A stretch of DNA of 64,000 nt from Muriicola sp041358175 (lineage in GTDB: Bacteria > Bacteroidota > Bacteroidia > Flavobacteriales > Flavobacteriaceae): assembly GCF_041358175.1 (NCBI RefSeq), contig NZ_JBGKBE010000010.1, positions 34,199 to 98,198 of the forward strand, given 5' to 3'. Numbering within the stretch: position 1 is the stretch's first letter; every line of letters starts with the position of its first letter. Under the pieces are notes generated by a model. The model did not search any database and was not told the origin of the DNA. It worked only from the letters and a program-made list of their open reading frames with translations. Positions 8,858 through 18,057 of this stretch are shown in pieces. The position numbers and the translations under genes were made by a program.

Positions 8858-9517
8858 TCAGAAATAGGATTTGTACTGCATCACCCGGAAGTCGAATGTA
8901 TTAAATTCAGGACGAGTCGCTTTTATTGCCTTATAAGTCTCCATGCTCCCTACTGCGCGATTCGCCGCCCCTGATGGTGCAGTGAGTGAAACCGTACGAA
9001 TGGTTCTCCGGGGAAGGTCGAGCTGAAACTCGTGAATCCGGGGGACCTCAGTCACAACAGCTTTTAAGTGCAATCCCTGTTCTTTGATTTGTTTTCGGAA
9101 GAGGTATTCAGGACCGTTGGCACTATTTCCTCCTGTAAATAACAGTGTGTTAATATTCGGGTATTCCCTGAGGTAACCAATAATATCACGCAGTTCAATA
9201 TCCTTCATCCCCAAATCCGAAGCATCCACTTTTTGTCGTCGTGCACTCGCTACAATATCACATATGGCGATACGCCTCTCAAGCAAAAACTGCTTTCGCT
9301 CTTCAATTGCTTTTTCAGAGGTTTCATAACTGAGATTAAGATCAAAAATAGTATCAAGAATACGCCAAAGTTGCCCATCTCGGCTGCCGTAGCAGAAATT
9401 TACGTCTCCGGATTTCAACTCGCCCTGAGTAAAACGTGGCGGAGGTAATGTACCGACAATCATCTTAGTGGCGCTATGAAAAAGGAAGGGCGGATATGGA
9501 TGAGTGTGCAGGAACAA
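8858..9517 (-). CDS. Uracil-DNA glycosylase superfamily protein
   Basis: A 219-residue protein resembling the MUG/TDG-like part of the uracil-DNA glycosylase superfamily. The N terminus HTHPYPPFLFHSATKMIVG followed by TLPPPR matches the motif-1 strand (GTLPP), and the motif-2 loop near the C terminus reads LTAPSGAANRAVGS, like the PSxxN loop that inserts at the flipped base. It would act in DNA base-excision repair, but the usual catalytic residue is not obvious to me and activity is unproven. The start with HPYPP fits the family, so the first ATG is used. It stands alone between THX and ppc. Confidence 0.7.
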   Translation of the reverse strand: MFLHTHPYPPFLFHSATKMIVGTLPPPRFTQGELKSGDVNFCYGSRDGQLWRILDTIFDLNLSYETSEKAIEERKQFLLERRIAICDIVASARRQKVDASDLGMKDIELRDIIGYLREYPNINTLLFTGGNSANGPEYLFRKQIKEQGLHLKAVVTEVPRIHEFQLDLPRRTIRTVSLTAPSGAANRAVGSMETYKAIKATRPEFNTFDFRVMQYKSYF

Positions 9518-9632
9518 GGAATCTGAAACTTGGGGAACAAGGTACTATTTCTCCCCGACTAGTTCAAATACAGCTCCACTAGCAACTTGTTGCTTTGAGA
9601 AACAATAATTAACTTATAGAAAATTTTATAAA

Positions 9633-9761
9633 ATGGGTAAAGGAGATAAAAGCAGTAAGCGCGGTAAAATAGCTAACAAGTCCTACGGAGTAAGACGACG
9701 CAGGAAAATAAAGAAAAGACCTACAGTAGAGGAAAAAATCAGTACAAAAAGTAAAACTTAA
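9633..9761 (+). CDS. Ribosomal protein THX (bTHX family)
   Basis: A 42-residue, very basic protein beginning MGKGDKSSKRGKIANKSYG followed by VRRRRKIKKR. This is the signature of the THX/S31e-like small-subunit protein that sits in a pocket of the 16S head in Thermus and Bacteroidota ribosomes. It is far below the size most gene finders report. ATG at 9633 is preceded by an A/T-rich stretch. Its TAA overlaps the stop codon of the convergent lipoprotein gene by 4 bases. Confidence 0.9.
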   Translation: MGKGDKSSKRGKIANKSYGVRRRRKIKKRPTVEEKISTKSKT

Positions 9762-10123
9762 TCAATTACAAATTGTAGTATAACCTCGCCCTCTTCTGTT
9801 AGGCTGAGATCATAGGTATAAAGGCCAAGGGGTAACTCTTCTTCCCCAACGAAGTCGATTGGCTGCAGTACAAAAGACTCTTCTCCTGAAGTAATTCTGA
9901 TATAGGCATAACGGTATGCCATTTCGAATTCCTGATATTCCGAATAGGAATCAGAACCTAAATTCTCAAATATATGTTCTTCATCTGCTACGACAACCTC
10001 GTCGAATGCTAGGGAACTCGAGTTCTTTATCCTAATATTTACCGCAGATAAATCGTCGTCCCTGTCGGTACAGCCCAGGTTCATTACAGCCATTGTGACG
10101 AAAAGAAAGAGTACCTTTTTCAT
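9758..10123 (-). CDS. Small lipoprotein of unknown function
   Basis: 121 residues with a lipoprotein signal peptide: hydrophobic run to residue 17 and a lipobox-like NLGC with Cys18. The mature part is acidic and looks beta-rich (alternating hydrophobic and charged residues), ending VILQFVID. I do not recognise a domain. It would be anchored in the outer or inner membrane facing the periplasm. It overlaps the THX stop codon tail to tail. A weak -7-like TACGTTTA lies about 30 bases upstream of the start on the minus strand. Confidence 0.75.
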   Translation of the reverse strand: MKKVLFLFVTMAVMNLGCTDRDDDLSAVNIRIKNSSSLAFDEVVVADEEHIFENLGSDSYSEYQEFEMAYRYAYIRITSGEESFVLQPIDFVGEEELPLGLYTYDLSLTEEGEVILQFVID

Positions 10124-10176
10124 AAATTGAATATCTAAGAGCTTACAAGAAATTAAACGTAAACTTCTGCGAAATA

Positions 10177-10938
10177 TTACCGAATAAAGACCGGTTGATC
10201 CTCTTTTAGGGTATGTTCCCTGCTAAACTGGTATCCGTCTTCCGCAAATCCCCTTATGTCTTCAATAGATTCAGCACCCGAAACTATCAGATACCTAACC
10301 ATGGAACCCCTGGCCTTTTTGGCAAAAAAGCTCAGCACTTTAAGCTTGTCATTTTTCCAGTCCTTAAAAACGGGAGTAATGATCTTTGCCTTGAGCTTTT
10401 TGGAATCCAGGGCAGTAAAATATTCATTGCTCGCCAGATTTACCAGCATTTCGCCATCCTCCATCTCATCATTCAGGGCATTGGTAAGGATAGGTTTCCA
10501 GAATTCATAGAGATTCTTTTTCCTGCCAATTCTCAGGGATGTTCCCATTTCCAAACGGTATGGCTGAATTAGGTCTAGTGGTTTTAGAATTCCATACAAG
10601 CCGGAAAGGATGCGCAATTTTTCCTGGACATCGGCTAATTTATCCTCTGCAATTGTATAAGAATCAAGGCCCGTATAAACATCACCGTCAAAGGCGTACA
10701 TAGCTTGTCTTGCATTTTCCGGCGTAAAAGGCAGGCTAAAATTCTGGTTGCGTTCCCAGTTGAGTTCTGCCAGGGATGCTGAAATATCCATCAATTTCAT
10801 CAGCGACCTGGGTTTCTTTTTAACCATAACTTTCTGAATCCTTTCTGTCTCTTTCAGGAAGGATGGAATGCTGTGCTGATCTACAGGCACTTTAGTTTCA
10901 AAATCAAGTGACTTTGCCGGGGATATAACAATTTTCAT
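10177..10938 (-). CDS. yaaA: Peroxide stress protein YaaA
   Basis: UPF0246/YaaA family; in E. coli YaaA lowers free iron and limits Fenton damage during peroxide stress, and the fold binds DNA. The 253-residue protein begins MKIVISPAKSLDFETKVP and carries YTGLDSYT, LSGLYGILKPLDLIQPYRL and NLASNEYF, all family hallmarks. Length is typical. It is a single gene with 53 bases to the lipoprotein downstream and about 95 bases to the RluA-type gene upstream. No OxyR-like site was recognised. Confidence 0.93.
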   Translation of the reverse strand: MKIVISPAKSLDFETKVPVDQHSIPSFLKETERIQKVMVKKKPRSLMKLMDISASLAELNWERNQNFSLPFTPENARQAMYAFDGDVYTGLDSYTIAEDKLADVQEKLRILSGLYGILKPLDLIQPYRLEMGTSLRIGRKKNLYEFWKPILTNALNDEMEDGEMLVNLASNEYFTALDSKKLKAKIITPVFKDWKNDKLKVLSFFAKKARGSMVRYLIVSGAESIEDIRGFAEDGYQFSREHTLKEDQPVFIR

Positions 10939-11032
10939 AAAGCTGCAATTTCAAACGAAAATATAAAGGAAAATTAGAATTTTTCAATACACTGTCTAAT
11001 TGTTTCTGATAGAGATATTGAAAGGACTTATA

Positions 11033-12058
11033 CTATCGACTATGTTGGGAATAATGTCTCCATTTATCAATACAGCCAGCCATATCTTCCGGAATATCTG
11101 TATCGAATTTCATTTTTTTTCCCGTTTTTGGATGGATAAATCCGAGCGTTTTGGCATGAAGGGCCTGTCTGGGTAGAATTTTGAAACAATTTTCAACAAA
11201 TTGCTTGTACTTGGTAAATGTTGTGCCTTTTAAAATCTTATCACCCCCGTATCGCTCATCGTTAAAAAGGGTATGACCAATATATTTCATATGCACCCTG
11301 ATCTGGTGGGTTCGGCCGGTTTCAAGCTCGCAGGAGACCAGGGTTACATAGCCAAGTCGTTCCATTACCTTAAAATGAGTAATCGCTTCCTTCCCCTGTT
11401 CACCTTCCGGAAATACCTGCATCTGTAGTCTGTTTTTTGGATTCCTGGCGATATGTCCTTCTATAGTGCCTTCATCCTCTTCAATACTCCCCCATACAAG
11501 GGCAACGTATTGTCTTTCACTCGATTTCTCAAAAAACTGTCTTGCCAGATGGGTCATGGCTTCACTGGTTTTTGCGATAACCAGGAGTCCTGAGGTATCC
11601 TTGTCTATACGATGAACAAGTCCGGGACGTCCACTTGAATTTTCCGGAAGATCACCTATGTGGTAGGCCAGTGCATTTAAAAGCGTCCCTGAATAATTTC
11701 CATGTCCCGGATGAACAACCATCCCTGCAGCTTTGTTAACCACCAAAAGGGAGTCGTCCTCATATACAATATCCAAGGGGATATTTTCAGGTGTAAGAAG
11801 GAATTCATAAGGGGGATGTTCAAAGAGCACCCGTACTTCATCTTCAGCCTTTACCTTGTAATTCTGTTTTACAACCTGGTTGTTAACCCATATATTTCCG
11901 CCTTTAGCAGCTTGCTGAATCTTATTTCTGGTAGCATTTTCAATAAAGTTCATCAGAAATTTATCAACCCTTAGGGGTTCCTGACCTTTTCCGGCTGTAA
12001 AACGGTAATGTTCAAAGAGATCGTCTTCTCCGGGGTCCTGGGCGGCTTTGCTTTCCAT
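11033..12058 (-). CDS. RluA/RluD family 23S rRNA pseudouridine synthase
   Basis: Converts uridines in rRNA to pseudouridine. The 341-residue protein has an N-terminal S4 RNA-binding domain (LRVDKFLMNF onward, about residues 29-90) and the synthase domain with the catalytic aspartate in HRIDKDTSGLLVIAKT near residue 150. C-terminal motifs GRTHQIRVHM and ARQALHAKTLGF are intact. RluD is the best guess because of the S4 domain and size, but specificity within RluA enzymes cannot be read from sequence alone. It starts 4 bases after the PASTA gene and is probably co-transcribed with it. Confidence 0.93.
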   Translation of the reverse strand: MESKAAQDPGEDDLFEHYRFTAGKGQEPLRVDKFLMNFIENATRNKIQQAAKGGNIWVNNQVVKQNYKVKAEDEVRVLFEHPPYEFLLTPENIPLDIVYEDDSLLVVNKAAGMVVHPGHGNYSGTLLNALAYHIGDLPENSSGRPGLVHRIDKDTSGLLVIAKTSEAMTHLARQFFEKSSERQYVALVWGSIEEDEGTIEGHIARNPKNRLQMQVFPEGEQGKEAITHFKVMERLGYVTLVSCELETGRTHQIRVHMKYIGHTLFNDERYGGDKILKGTTFTKYKQFVENCFKILPRQALHAKTLGFIHPKTGKKMKFDTDIPEDMAGCIDKWRHYSQHSR

Positions 12059-12062
12059 AAAT

Positions 12063-12650
12063 CTATTGGGCTTCAGATCTTATCCTGGCCTGACTCGGTA
12101 TCTTCCCATTCCCGCAGATGAGCTCTATCTTTGAAGTTTTGGGGAGTTTGTCGCCGGGCTGAATATTTTTACCCTTATACCTGGCGTAGTAGACCATGTC
12201 TTTTCCCAATTCATCAATATATGTGACACGTTCAATGTCGAGACCCACTGCCCTGAGCATAGATGCTGCGTTGCGCTGGGTAACCTGGACAATATTAGGG
12301 ACGGTGATTTTTTTGTAGCCTGAAGGGTTTATGGTAACGTAAATTTTTCGGTTCTCCTTAACCATATTTCCTGCTGGCGGATTCTGTTCAATAACTGAAA
12401 AACGAGGGTAATCAGGATCATAGTTAGCCGAATCCAGAACCTCATATCTAAGATTGGATGCTTCAATGGCTTCCCGCATCTCCATCACCGACATTTTTGA
12501 AACATTGGGAACCTCTACGAGTTCCCCGTGCTGAGTTGACGATTTTAACCATTCGAGCGCCAGCCAGGAGATTAAAAATCCGGCCAGAAGGGCCAGGCCC
12601 AGGTTAATCAGAAATGTCTTGCTGCGAAGAAAATCAATAAAATTCCTCAT
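12063..12650 (-). CDS. PASTA-domain membrane protein
   Basis: 195 residues with a short cytoplasmic N terminus, one membrane segment (FLINLGLALLAGFLISWLAL, about residues 12-31) and at least two PASTA domains (VPNVSKMSVMEMREAIEAS..., VPNIVQVTQRNAASMLRAV...). PASTA domains bind peptidoglycan fragments or beta-lactams in kinases and PBPs; here no enzyme domain is attached. The ATG at 12650 is preferred over upstream in-frame ATGs because a perfect -7 element (12672-12679) lies inside the longer reading frame. Next to ddl, which hints at a cell-wall role. Confidence 0.88.
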   Translation of the reverse strand: MRNFIDFLRSKTFLINLGLALLAGFLISWLALEWLKSSTQHGELVEVPNVSKMSVMEMREAIEASNLRYEVLDSANYDPDYPRFSVIEQNPPAGNMVKENRKIYVTINPSGYKKITVPNIVQVTQRNAASMLRAVGLDIERVTYIDELGKDMVYYARYKGKNIQPGDKLPKTSKIELICGNGKIPSQARIRSEAQ

Positions 12651-12671
12651 AAAGTTTAGCTTAACGCCTGG

Positions 12672-12679
12672 CAAAGATA
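12672..12679 (-). promoter_or_regulatory. -7 element TATCTTTG for the PASTA-rluA genes
   Basis: Exact match to the Bacteroidota -7 consensus TAnnTTTG on the minus strand, 21 bases before the ATG at 12650. No clear -33 TTG is seen. Confidence 0.65.
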
Positions 12680-12760
12680 GGAAACCGAATGCTTTTTTCT
12701 TTACTTTGAAAGAGTTATAACGGCTCATTATATCATTCAAATGCAATCACCTCAGTACTT

Positions 12761-13741
12761 ATGAAATTGAATATTGCCATAATCATGGGCGGCTATTCCA
12801 GTGAGCACCAGATTTCTCAACTAAGCGGGCAAAATGTATTTAAACACCTCAGCAGGGAACGATATAATCCGTACCGGGTAGTGATATCTACGAATAAATG
12901 GGTATGCCTGGACGATTCGGATAAGGAATATCCGGTAAATAGGGCCGACTTCTCAGTTGAGATAGAGGGAAAAAGGATCTCCTTCCACTGCGTTTTCAAC
13001 GCCATTCACGGCTCGCCGGGGGAAGACGGCTTAATGCAGGCCTATTTCAGCTTACTCGGCCTGCCGCAGACATCATGCGGATATTATCAGGCTGCACTTA
13101 CATTTAACAAAAGAGATCTTTTGAGTGTTTTAAAAGCTTATGGTATTAATATGGCTACTTCCTATTACCTGAATGAGGGTGATAAAATAAACGAAGAGGA
13201 GATTTTAAAGAAAGTAGGGCTTCCCTGTTTTGTAAAAGCGAACAGGGCAGGAAGTAGTTTCGGGATCACCAAAGTCCACAAACCCGAAGAGTTGAGCAAA
13301 GGGATTGAACACGCCTTCAGGGAAGATCCGGAGATAATCATAGAATCCTGTCTGGTAGGAACAGAAGTTTCTGTAGGCGTCATTACTTACAAAGGTGAAA
13401 CAAAGGTACTGCCCATCACCGAAATTGTGAGTGAAAATGACTTTTTTGATTATGAGGCCAAATACCAGGGAAAATCGCAGGAAATCACTCCGGCGCGAAT
13501 TTCTGAAAAAGATAAAAAAGAAGTGAGTAGGGTTTCCAAAATGATCTATAACACCCTGGGGATGAAAGGATATACCAGAAGTGAATTTATATTGATAGAC
13601 GGAGTTCCTCATATGCTGGAGATGAATACAACTCCCGGACTCACAGAGCAGAGCATTTTACCACAACAGGCCCTGGCGGAAGGTATTTCCCTATCTGAAC
13701 TCTTTGAAAGTGCCGTGGAGGAGGCTTTACATGAAAATTAA
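12761..13741 (+). CDS. ddl: D-alanine--D-alanine ligase
   Basis: ATP-grasp enzyme that makes the D-Ala-D-Ala dipeptide for peptidoglycan. The 326-residue protein starts MKLNIAIIMGGYSSEHQIS (the GGxSSEH N-terminal motif), has HGSPGEDGLMQ for substrate binding, FVKANRAGSSFGI for the ATP-grasp lysine and phosphate contacts, and EMNTTPGLTEQS near 285 with the magnesium ligands. Length is normal. It diverges from the PASTA gene with about 110 bases between start codons and is followed 30 bases later by coaD. Confidence 0.95.
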   Translation: MKLNIAIIMGGYSSEHQISQLSGQNVFKHLSRERYNPYRVVISTNKWVCLDDSDKEYPVNRADFSVEIEGKRISFHCVFNAIHGSPGEDGLMQAYFSLLGLPQTSCGYYQAALTFNKRDLLSVLKAYGINMATSYYLNEGDKINEEEILKKVGLPCFVKANRAGSSFGITKVHKPEELSKGIEHAFREDPEIIIESCLVGTEVSVGVITYKGETKVLPITEIVSENDFFDYEAKYQGKSQEITPARISEKDKKEVSRVSKMIYNTLGMKGYTRSEFILIDGVPHMLEMNTTPGLTEQSILPQQALAEGISLSELFESAVEEALHEN

Positions 13742-13771
13742 GTACCTTTAACCCTACATAGAAGTCGGTAC

Positions 13772-14227
13772 ATGAAACGCGCTATTTTCCCGGGATCTTT
13801 TGACCCCATCACTTTAGGACATTACGACATCATTGAACGGGGCATTCATCTCTTTGATGAGATCATCATAGCTATAGGAACCAATGCTGAGAAGGCCTAT
13901 ATGTTTGATGAGGATCAACGGAAATCTTTTATCGAAAAAGCATTTAAAAACCAAGAGCAGATCAAGGTTGATACCTATGAGGGGTTAACTATCGACTATT
14001 GTAAAAAAGTAAATGCAAACTTTATTCTTCGCGGTCTCAGAAATCCGGCCGACTTTGAATTTGAGAAGGCCATTGCACATACCAACAGAAAACTTTCTGG
14101 TATTGAAACGGTCTTCCTTCTTACCTCTTCCGGGAAATCCTACATCAGCTCTTCCATTGTTCGCGATGTCATTAGAAACGGAGGTGACTACACCTCCCTT
14201 GTTCCCGACACGGTAAGGTTTAACTGA
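13772..14227 (+). CDS. coaD: Phosphopantetheine adenylyltransferase
   Basis: Fourth step of coenzyme A synthesis: 4'-phosphopantetheine plus ATP gives dephospho-CoA. The 151-residue Rossmann nucleotidyltransferase shows FPGSFDPITLGHYDII (T/HxGH motif, residues 7-22), ILRGLRNPADFE near 87 and the second motif YISSSIVRD near 127 (ISSTxxR family motif). Length is slightly short but typical. It lies in the same orientation as ddl; a 5-bp dyad GTACC/GGTAC brackets the gap just before its ATG. Confidence 0.96.
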   Translation: MKRAIFPGSFDPITLGHYDIIERGIHLFDEIIIAIGTNAEKAYMFDEDQRKSFIEKAFKNQEQIKVDTYEGLTIDYCKKVNANFILRGLRNPADFEFEKAIAHTNRKLSGIETVFLLTSSGKSYISSSIVRDVIRNGGDYTSLVPDTVRFN

Positions 14228-14323
14228 TTTATTTCCAGTAGATAAGGAAAAAACAGTGACTTTACCCCAAGGATTCAGCATCAGCGATCATTCACTTATT
14301 ATTTAGTATTGTAAGTTTTTTCT

Positions 14324-14331
14324 TACTTTTG
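14324..14331 (+). promoter_or_regulatory. -7 element TACTTTTG upstream of the PAS kinase
   Basis: Exact TAnnTTTG match, 77 bases before the kinase ATG, in the only sizeable gap (181 bases) of this stretch. This leaves a 5' leader of about 70 nt. No spaced -33 motif is clear. Confidence 0.55.
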
Positions 14332-14408
14332 TGTTGTATTTGCCTACATTCCATAGAATATTGTACGCACACAACGTCTTTAGGCAGGTTCACAACAATC
14401 ATTAAGTA

Positions 14409-17063
14409 ATGATGAATAATCAGAATACTTTAGTAGGAAATTACAACAATATGTTGCGTGGAACGCCTACAGTAACCTTAAACTACCTCGTAAAACAGTT
14501 GCCAACGGCAACTGCTTTTATTAATAAAAATTACGAGGTCGTCCATGTTTCTGATAAGTGGATCAATGATTTTGATTTTGATAACAGGGACGTTATAGGA
14601 CGTAACCTGACAGAACTTTTTGGCAGTGTTGATAAGGACTGGGGAAAAGCTCTTAAAGATTGTCTTAAGGGGATTGCAAGTGGAGAAAGTGTACATCAGC
14701 ACCTTGGAGCAGATGGAGCCCTTCAGTGGTTTGAATGGCAAAATATACCCTGGTATGACGAAAAGGAAAATATCGTAGGTGTAATCCTGCAAGCAGAAGA
14801 TGTCACCGAGCGAATCAATGTAGAATTGCAGGCCGAAAAGCTGGAAACCCTTCTGGCGGCAAAATCGGAAATTACTGATGTAGGTAGTTGGGAATTTGAT
14901 CTGGAGCGCAATCGGCTTCAATGGTGTGAGATCACAAAAAAAATTCACGAAGTTGTCCCAACTTATGAACCCAATATAGATACAGCAATAAACTTCTACA
15001 AGGAAGGCTACGGTAGAAATACAATTGCAATGGCCTTTGATAACGCTATTCAGAAAGGCGAAGCCTACGAAGTTAGCTGTGAACTTATTACCGCCAAAGG
15101 AAATGAGATTACAGTTATAGCTACAGGAAAGCCAATTTTTAAAAAAGGTAAACTACTTGGGCTCGTAGGTACATTCCGGGATATTACGCCCAAGATCAAA
15201 TCCGAATTAAAAAGCAAACGGCAGGAGCGCCACTTTAAAAGTATTTTCAATTCCTCCTATCAGTTTACGGGAATCCTCGATACTCAGGGTACTTTTCTTG
15301 AGGTCAATGAAACGGCATTGCGATTTTCAGGCCTGAAAGAAGAAGAAGTTGTCAACAAAAAATTCTGGGATGCCTACTGGTGGCCAACTCCGGATTATGT
15401 GAAGGACGGACTTAAGGAAATCATCAGGGCTGCCTCGGAAGGAGAAGTAATGAGAAGCGAGATCGTAGTGCTCGACAAGGATAAGAATCCTATCCCCGTA
15501 GATTTCAGTTTAAAACCCGTTTACGACGAACAAGGAAATATTTTTTCGCTTCTGGCTGAAGGACGAATGATCAAAGAAATGGTAGCAGCCAGACGTAAAT
15601 TAAAGGAAAGTGAAAAGAAATTCCGTGCACTTTACGAATTGTCTCCTACCAGCTATATCCTGAGTGATTTTGAAACCGGCGAGATCCTGGACTTCAACTC
15701 CTCTTTTGAAGAAACGACCGGATATACCAGAGAGCATCTTGGAAAACTCAAGGTACAGGACATCCTATTGACCGTTTCTAAAACCCAGCTACTCAGGATC
15801 AAAAAAGAAATTGAAACAACCAGCACCTTCGGTCCTGAAGAACAGGAATATATTAAAAAGGATGGCACACAGTTTCCCGTACTGGTCAGTGGCTCCCTTG
15901 TAGGAAATAAAAAAGGAAGAAAATTACTCTGGTCTACCGCCCAGGATATTTCGGAAAGTAAACTGACAGAAGCGCAGCTCAGGGAAGAGAAACAATTATT
16001 GAAAACCCTTATTGACAATTTACCCCTTAATGTCTTTATCAAAGACCTCGAATCGAGGAAAATACTGGTAAACAAAGCCGAACTAGACTATGTAGGCCTG
16101 ACAGAATCGGATGTTATCGGGAAAAACGATTTCGACTTCTACGATAAAAAGTCGGCTCAAATCTCAAGGGATGAAGACCTGGAAGTGATCAATTCCCGTA
16201 AACCGATGTTACGAAAGGAGACCATAAGTGTTAAAAAAGATGGTACATCAACATCCTTCTTAAGTTCAAAAATCCCATTGGTGGGCAGTGATGACAAAGT
16301 GAAAGGTCTGATCGGTATCAGTCTGGACATTTCAGACCTCAAGCGCAAGGAGGACGAATTACACGACCTGATTAATGTGACCTCCATACAGAACAAAAAG
16401 CTTGTCAATTTTGCTCATATCGTTTCCCATAACCTCAGGTCGCATACAGCTAATTTCTCAATGCTTCTCGACTTCCTGGTGAGTGAAACGGATGCAGAAG
16501 AAAAAAACAGAATTATAAAAATGCTGATGGAGGCTTCAGACAATCTTCTGGAAACCCTTGAAAACCTCAATGAGGTGGTGGCGATAAGTACCAATATCAA
16601 CCTGGATAAAAAACCGGTTTGTCTTTTCGAGAAAATCCAGAATGTTGAGAAAAACCTCACGGCCTACTTAAAAAACCACAATGCTGTGATCATCAATGAT
16701 GTAGCGGAAGATCTTGAAGTTAAAGCAGTGCCAGCCTATGCAGAGAGTATTCTGATGAACTTTATCACCAATGCAATAAAATACAGGAATCCGATGCGAA
16801 AACCCGTGGTCAGGGTTACGGCCGAATCAGACGGAGACTATACCGTCTTGAGCATTAAAGACAATGGCCTTGGTATTGATCTGGAAGAACACGGCAGCAA
16901 ATTATTCGGGATGTACAAAACATTTCACGAGAACCCTGACGCCAGGGGGATCGGACTATATATTACCAAAAATCAGATAGAGGCAATGAACGGAAAAGTA
17001 ACTGTTGATAGTGAAGTCGGGAAAGGCACAACATTTAAAATCTACTTCAATGACAAAAATTAA
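14409..17063 (+). CDS. Multi-PAS sensor histidine kinase (soluble)
   Basis: 884 residues with no membrane segment, so a cytoplasmic sensor. It contains about five PAS/PAC modules (roughly residues 30-140, 145-265, 275-395, 405-520, 530-650; for example LLGLVGTFRDITP and VKGLIGISLDISDL mark PAC ends). The kinase core follows: a phosphoacceptor box FAHIVSHNLRSHTANF with His674, then the ATPase domain with NFITNAIKYRN (N box), IKDNGLGIDL and ARGIGLYIT. The H box lacks the common HELRTP. Two ATGs in tandem (14409, 14412) are both possible. It overlaps the response regulator by 14 bases, its likely partner. The signal sensed is unknown. Confidence 0.92.
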   Translation: MMNNQNTLVGNYNNMLRGTPTVTLNYLVKQLPTATAFINKNYEVVHVSDKWINDFDFDNRDVIGRNLTELFGSVDKDWGKALKDCLKGIASGESVHQHLGADGALQWFEWQNIPWYDEKENIVGVILQAEDVTERINVELQAEKLETLLAAKSEITDVGSWEFDLERNRLQWCEITKKIHEVVPTYEPNIDTAINFYKEGYGRNTIAMAFDNAIQKGEAYEVSCELITAKGNEITVIATGKPIFKKGKLLGLVGTFRDITPKIKSELKSKRQERHFKSIFNSSYQFTGILDTQGTFLEVNETALRFSGLKEEEVVNKKFWDAYWWPTPDYVKDGLKEIIRAASEGEVMRSEIVVLDKDKNPIPVDFSLKPVYDEQGNIFSLLAEGRMIKEMVAARRKLKESEKKFRALYELSPTSYILSDFETGEILDFNSSFEETTGYTREHLGKLKVQDILLTVSKTQLLRIKKEIETTSTFGPEEQEYIKKDGTQFPVLVSGSLVGNKKGRKLLWSTAQDISESKLTEAQLREEKQLLKTLIDNLPLNVFIKDLESRKILVNKAELDYVGLTESDVIGKNDFDFYDKKSAQISRDEDLEVINSRKPMLRKETISVKKDGTSTSFLSSKIPLVGSDDKVKGLIGISLDISDLKRKEDELHDLINVTSIQNKKLVNFAHIVSHNLRSHTANFSMLLDFLVSETDAEEKNRIIKMLMEASDNLLETLENLNEVVAISTNINLDKKPVCLFEKIQNVEKNLTAYLKNHNAVIINDVAEDLEVKAVPAYAESILMNFITNAIKYRNPMRKPVVRVTAESDGDYTVLSIKDNGLGIDLEEHGSKLFGMYKTFHENPDARGIGLYITKNQIEAMNGKVTVDSEVGKGTTFKIYFNDKN

Positions 17064-17454
17064 AAGTGTTTGCATCATTGATGATGATCCGATTACCGTA
17101 TTTGGAATAAAGAAAATGCTGAGTCTTCTCGATCTGGCGGAGGAAATCAAAACCTATGTCAATGGCAAAGAAGCAATAGACGATATCAGTAAGAGAGTAA
17201 AAAATCAGGAAACCATTCCACAGGTCATCTTCCTGGATATCAATATGCCCATTATGGATGGATGGCAATTTCTTGAAAAGTTTCTTGAACTCGAGGTTGA
17301 GGAAAAGATAAGAATCAACATCGTTACTTCTTCCATTGATCCTTATGACAAACAGCAGTGGGAACGATTTAAGGAAATTACCCACCATTTGTTGGAATTC
17401 AAAAACAAACCTATTAGAAAGAATGATATTCTTGAAATTACAAAGGCAGCTTAG
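17050..17454 (+). CDS. Single-domain response regulator
   Basis: 134 residues forming a lone receiver domain: acidic pocket IIDDDP at 9-14, phosphoacceptor Asp63 in FLDINMPIMDG, Thr/Ser switch TSSID near 96 and Lys114-Pro in KNKPIRK. There is no DNA-binding domain, so it works by protein contact, like CheY-type or Rcp1-type regulators. The ATG at 17050 lies inside the kinase 3' end, giving tight coupling; the longer frame from 17005 would begin within kinase coding and is unlikely. Tail-to-tail overlap of 4 bases with the NUDIX gene. Confidence 0.93.
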   Translation: MTKIKSVCIIDDDPITVFGIKKMLSLLDLAEEIKTYVNGKEAIDDISKRVKNQETIPQVIFLDINMPIMDGWQFLEKFLELEVEEKIRINIVTSSIDPYDKQQWERFKEITHHLLEFKNKPIRKNDILEITKAA

Positions 17455-18050
17455 TGGAATTTATCCACTTCGAACAGACTCTTGATATTCGTATAGGAGT
17501 TTTCAAGTGCCTTTTTTATTTTTCTGGGGCCTTTCCACTTCACCTTTTCAATCTTCTCACTCTTCTGCCCCACAAGTTTTCCTTTGTAGGATGTTTTCAT
17601 TGCGTACCAGTGAACTTCCTTTAGTTTGTACACCCCGCCTTTTTTAAAAACGTGGTAGGTGGTCTTAAGGTAGTTCTCTATTTTAAGTCCTTTCACCCCG
17701 GTTTCCTCTTCCACTTCCCGTATCGCACATTCCTCAAGAGTCTCGCCTTTATCAATCCCGCCTTTAGGAAGATCCCATTTATCGTTCCTGTAGATAAAGA
17801 GTACTTGCCCTTTTTTGTTGGTGACCACCCCTCCTGCCGCCACTGCAAGCGGAATCTTTTTGGTGAATTTTTTGAGGATTTCTTCGTGGTTGGGATGATA
17901 AATATATGCCGCCTCCAGTTTTTTTTTGGCCAGGGCATCGATCGCGGTTTTGATCGCCGTCCCATTAAGAGGAAAATATTCTCCGTTAACAGTTTCCGAC
18001 AGTTTGTTTGTTAAAACCAGGGGAGCGTCATTAACAAAAACTTTATACAT
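17451..18050 (-). CDS. NUDIX hydrolase
   Basis: 199 residues, starting MYKVFVNDAPLVLTNKLSE, a typical flavobacterial NUDIX N terminus with an extra domain of about 65 residues. The NUDIX box is complete: GGIDKGETLEECAIREVEEE followed by TG, about residues 104-126, with the REVEEE metal-binding glutamates. Substrate is unknown (nucleoside diphosphate derivative expected). The start at 18050 is only 7 bases from the divergent pyrE start; the longer frame to 18173 would lie within pyrE and is rejected. Its promoter must therefore sit inside pyrE coding sequence. Confidence 0.92.
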   Translation of the reverse strand: MYKVFVNDAPLVLTNKLSETVNGEYFPLNGTAIKTAIDALAKKKLEAAYIYHPNHEEILKKFTKKIPLAVAAGGVVTNKKGQVLFIYRNDKWDLPKGGIDKGETLEECAIREVEEETGVKGLKIENYLKTTYHVFKKGGVYKLKEVHWYAMKTSYKGKLVGQKSEKIEKVKWKGPRKIKKALENSYTNIKSLFEVDKFH

Positions 18051-18053
18051 TTG
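18046..18053 (+). promoter_or_regulatory. -7 element TACATTTG of pyrE, overlapping the NUDIX start codon
   Basis: Exact TAnnTTTG match. It ends 4 bases before the pyrE ATG and covers the start codon of the divergent NUDIX gene. With the usual -12 to -5 placement, +1 would be the A of ATG, implying a leaderless pyrE mRNA. Confidence 0.65.
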
Positions 18054-18057
18054 CGAA

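Noticed and set aside
13205..13612. 135-codon minus-strand frame opposite ddl
   Set aside because: Shadow of the ATP-grasp domain of ddl; phenylalanine-rich with no domain.
17005..17049. Upstream extension of the response regulator start
   Set aside because: The 15 extra residues lie in kinase coding sequence and are not receiver-like; ATG 17050 begins directly at the receiver fold.
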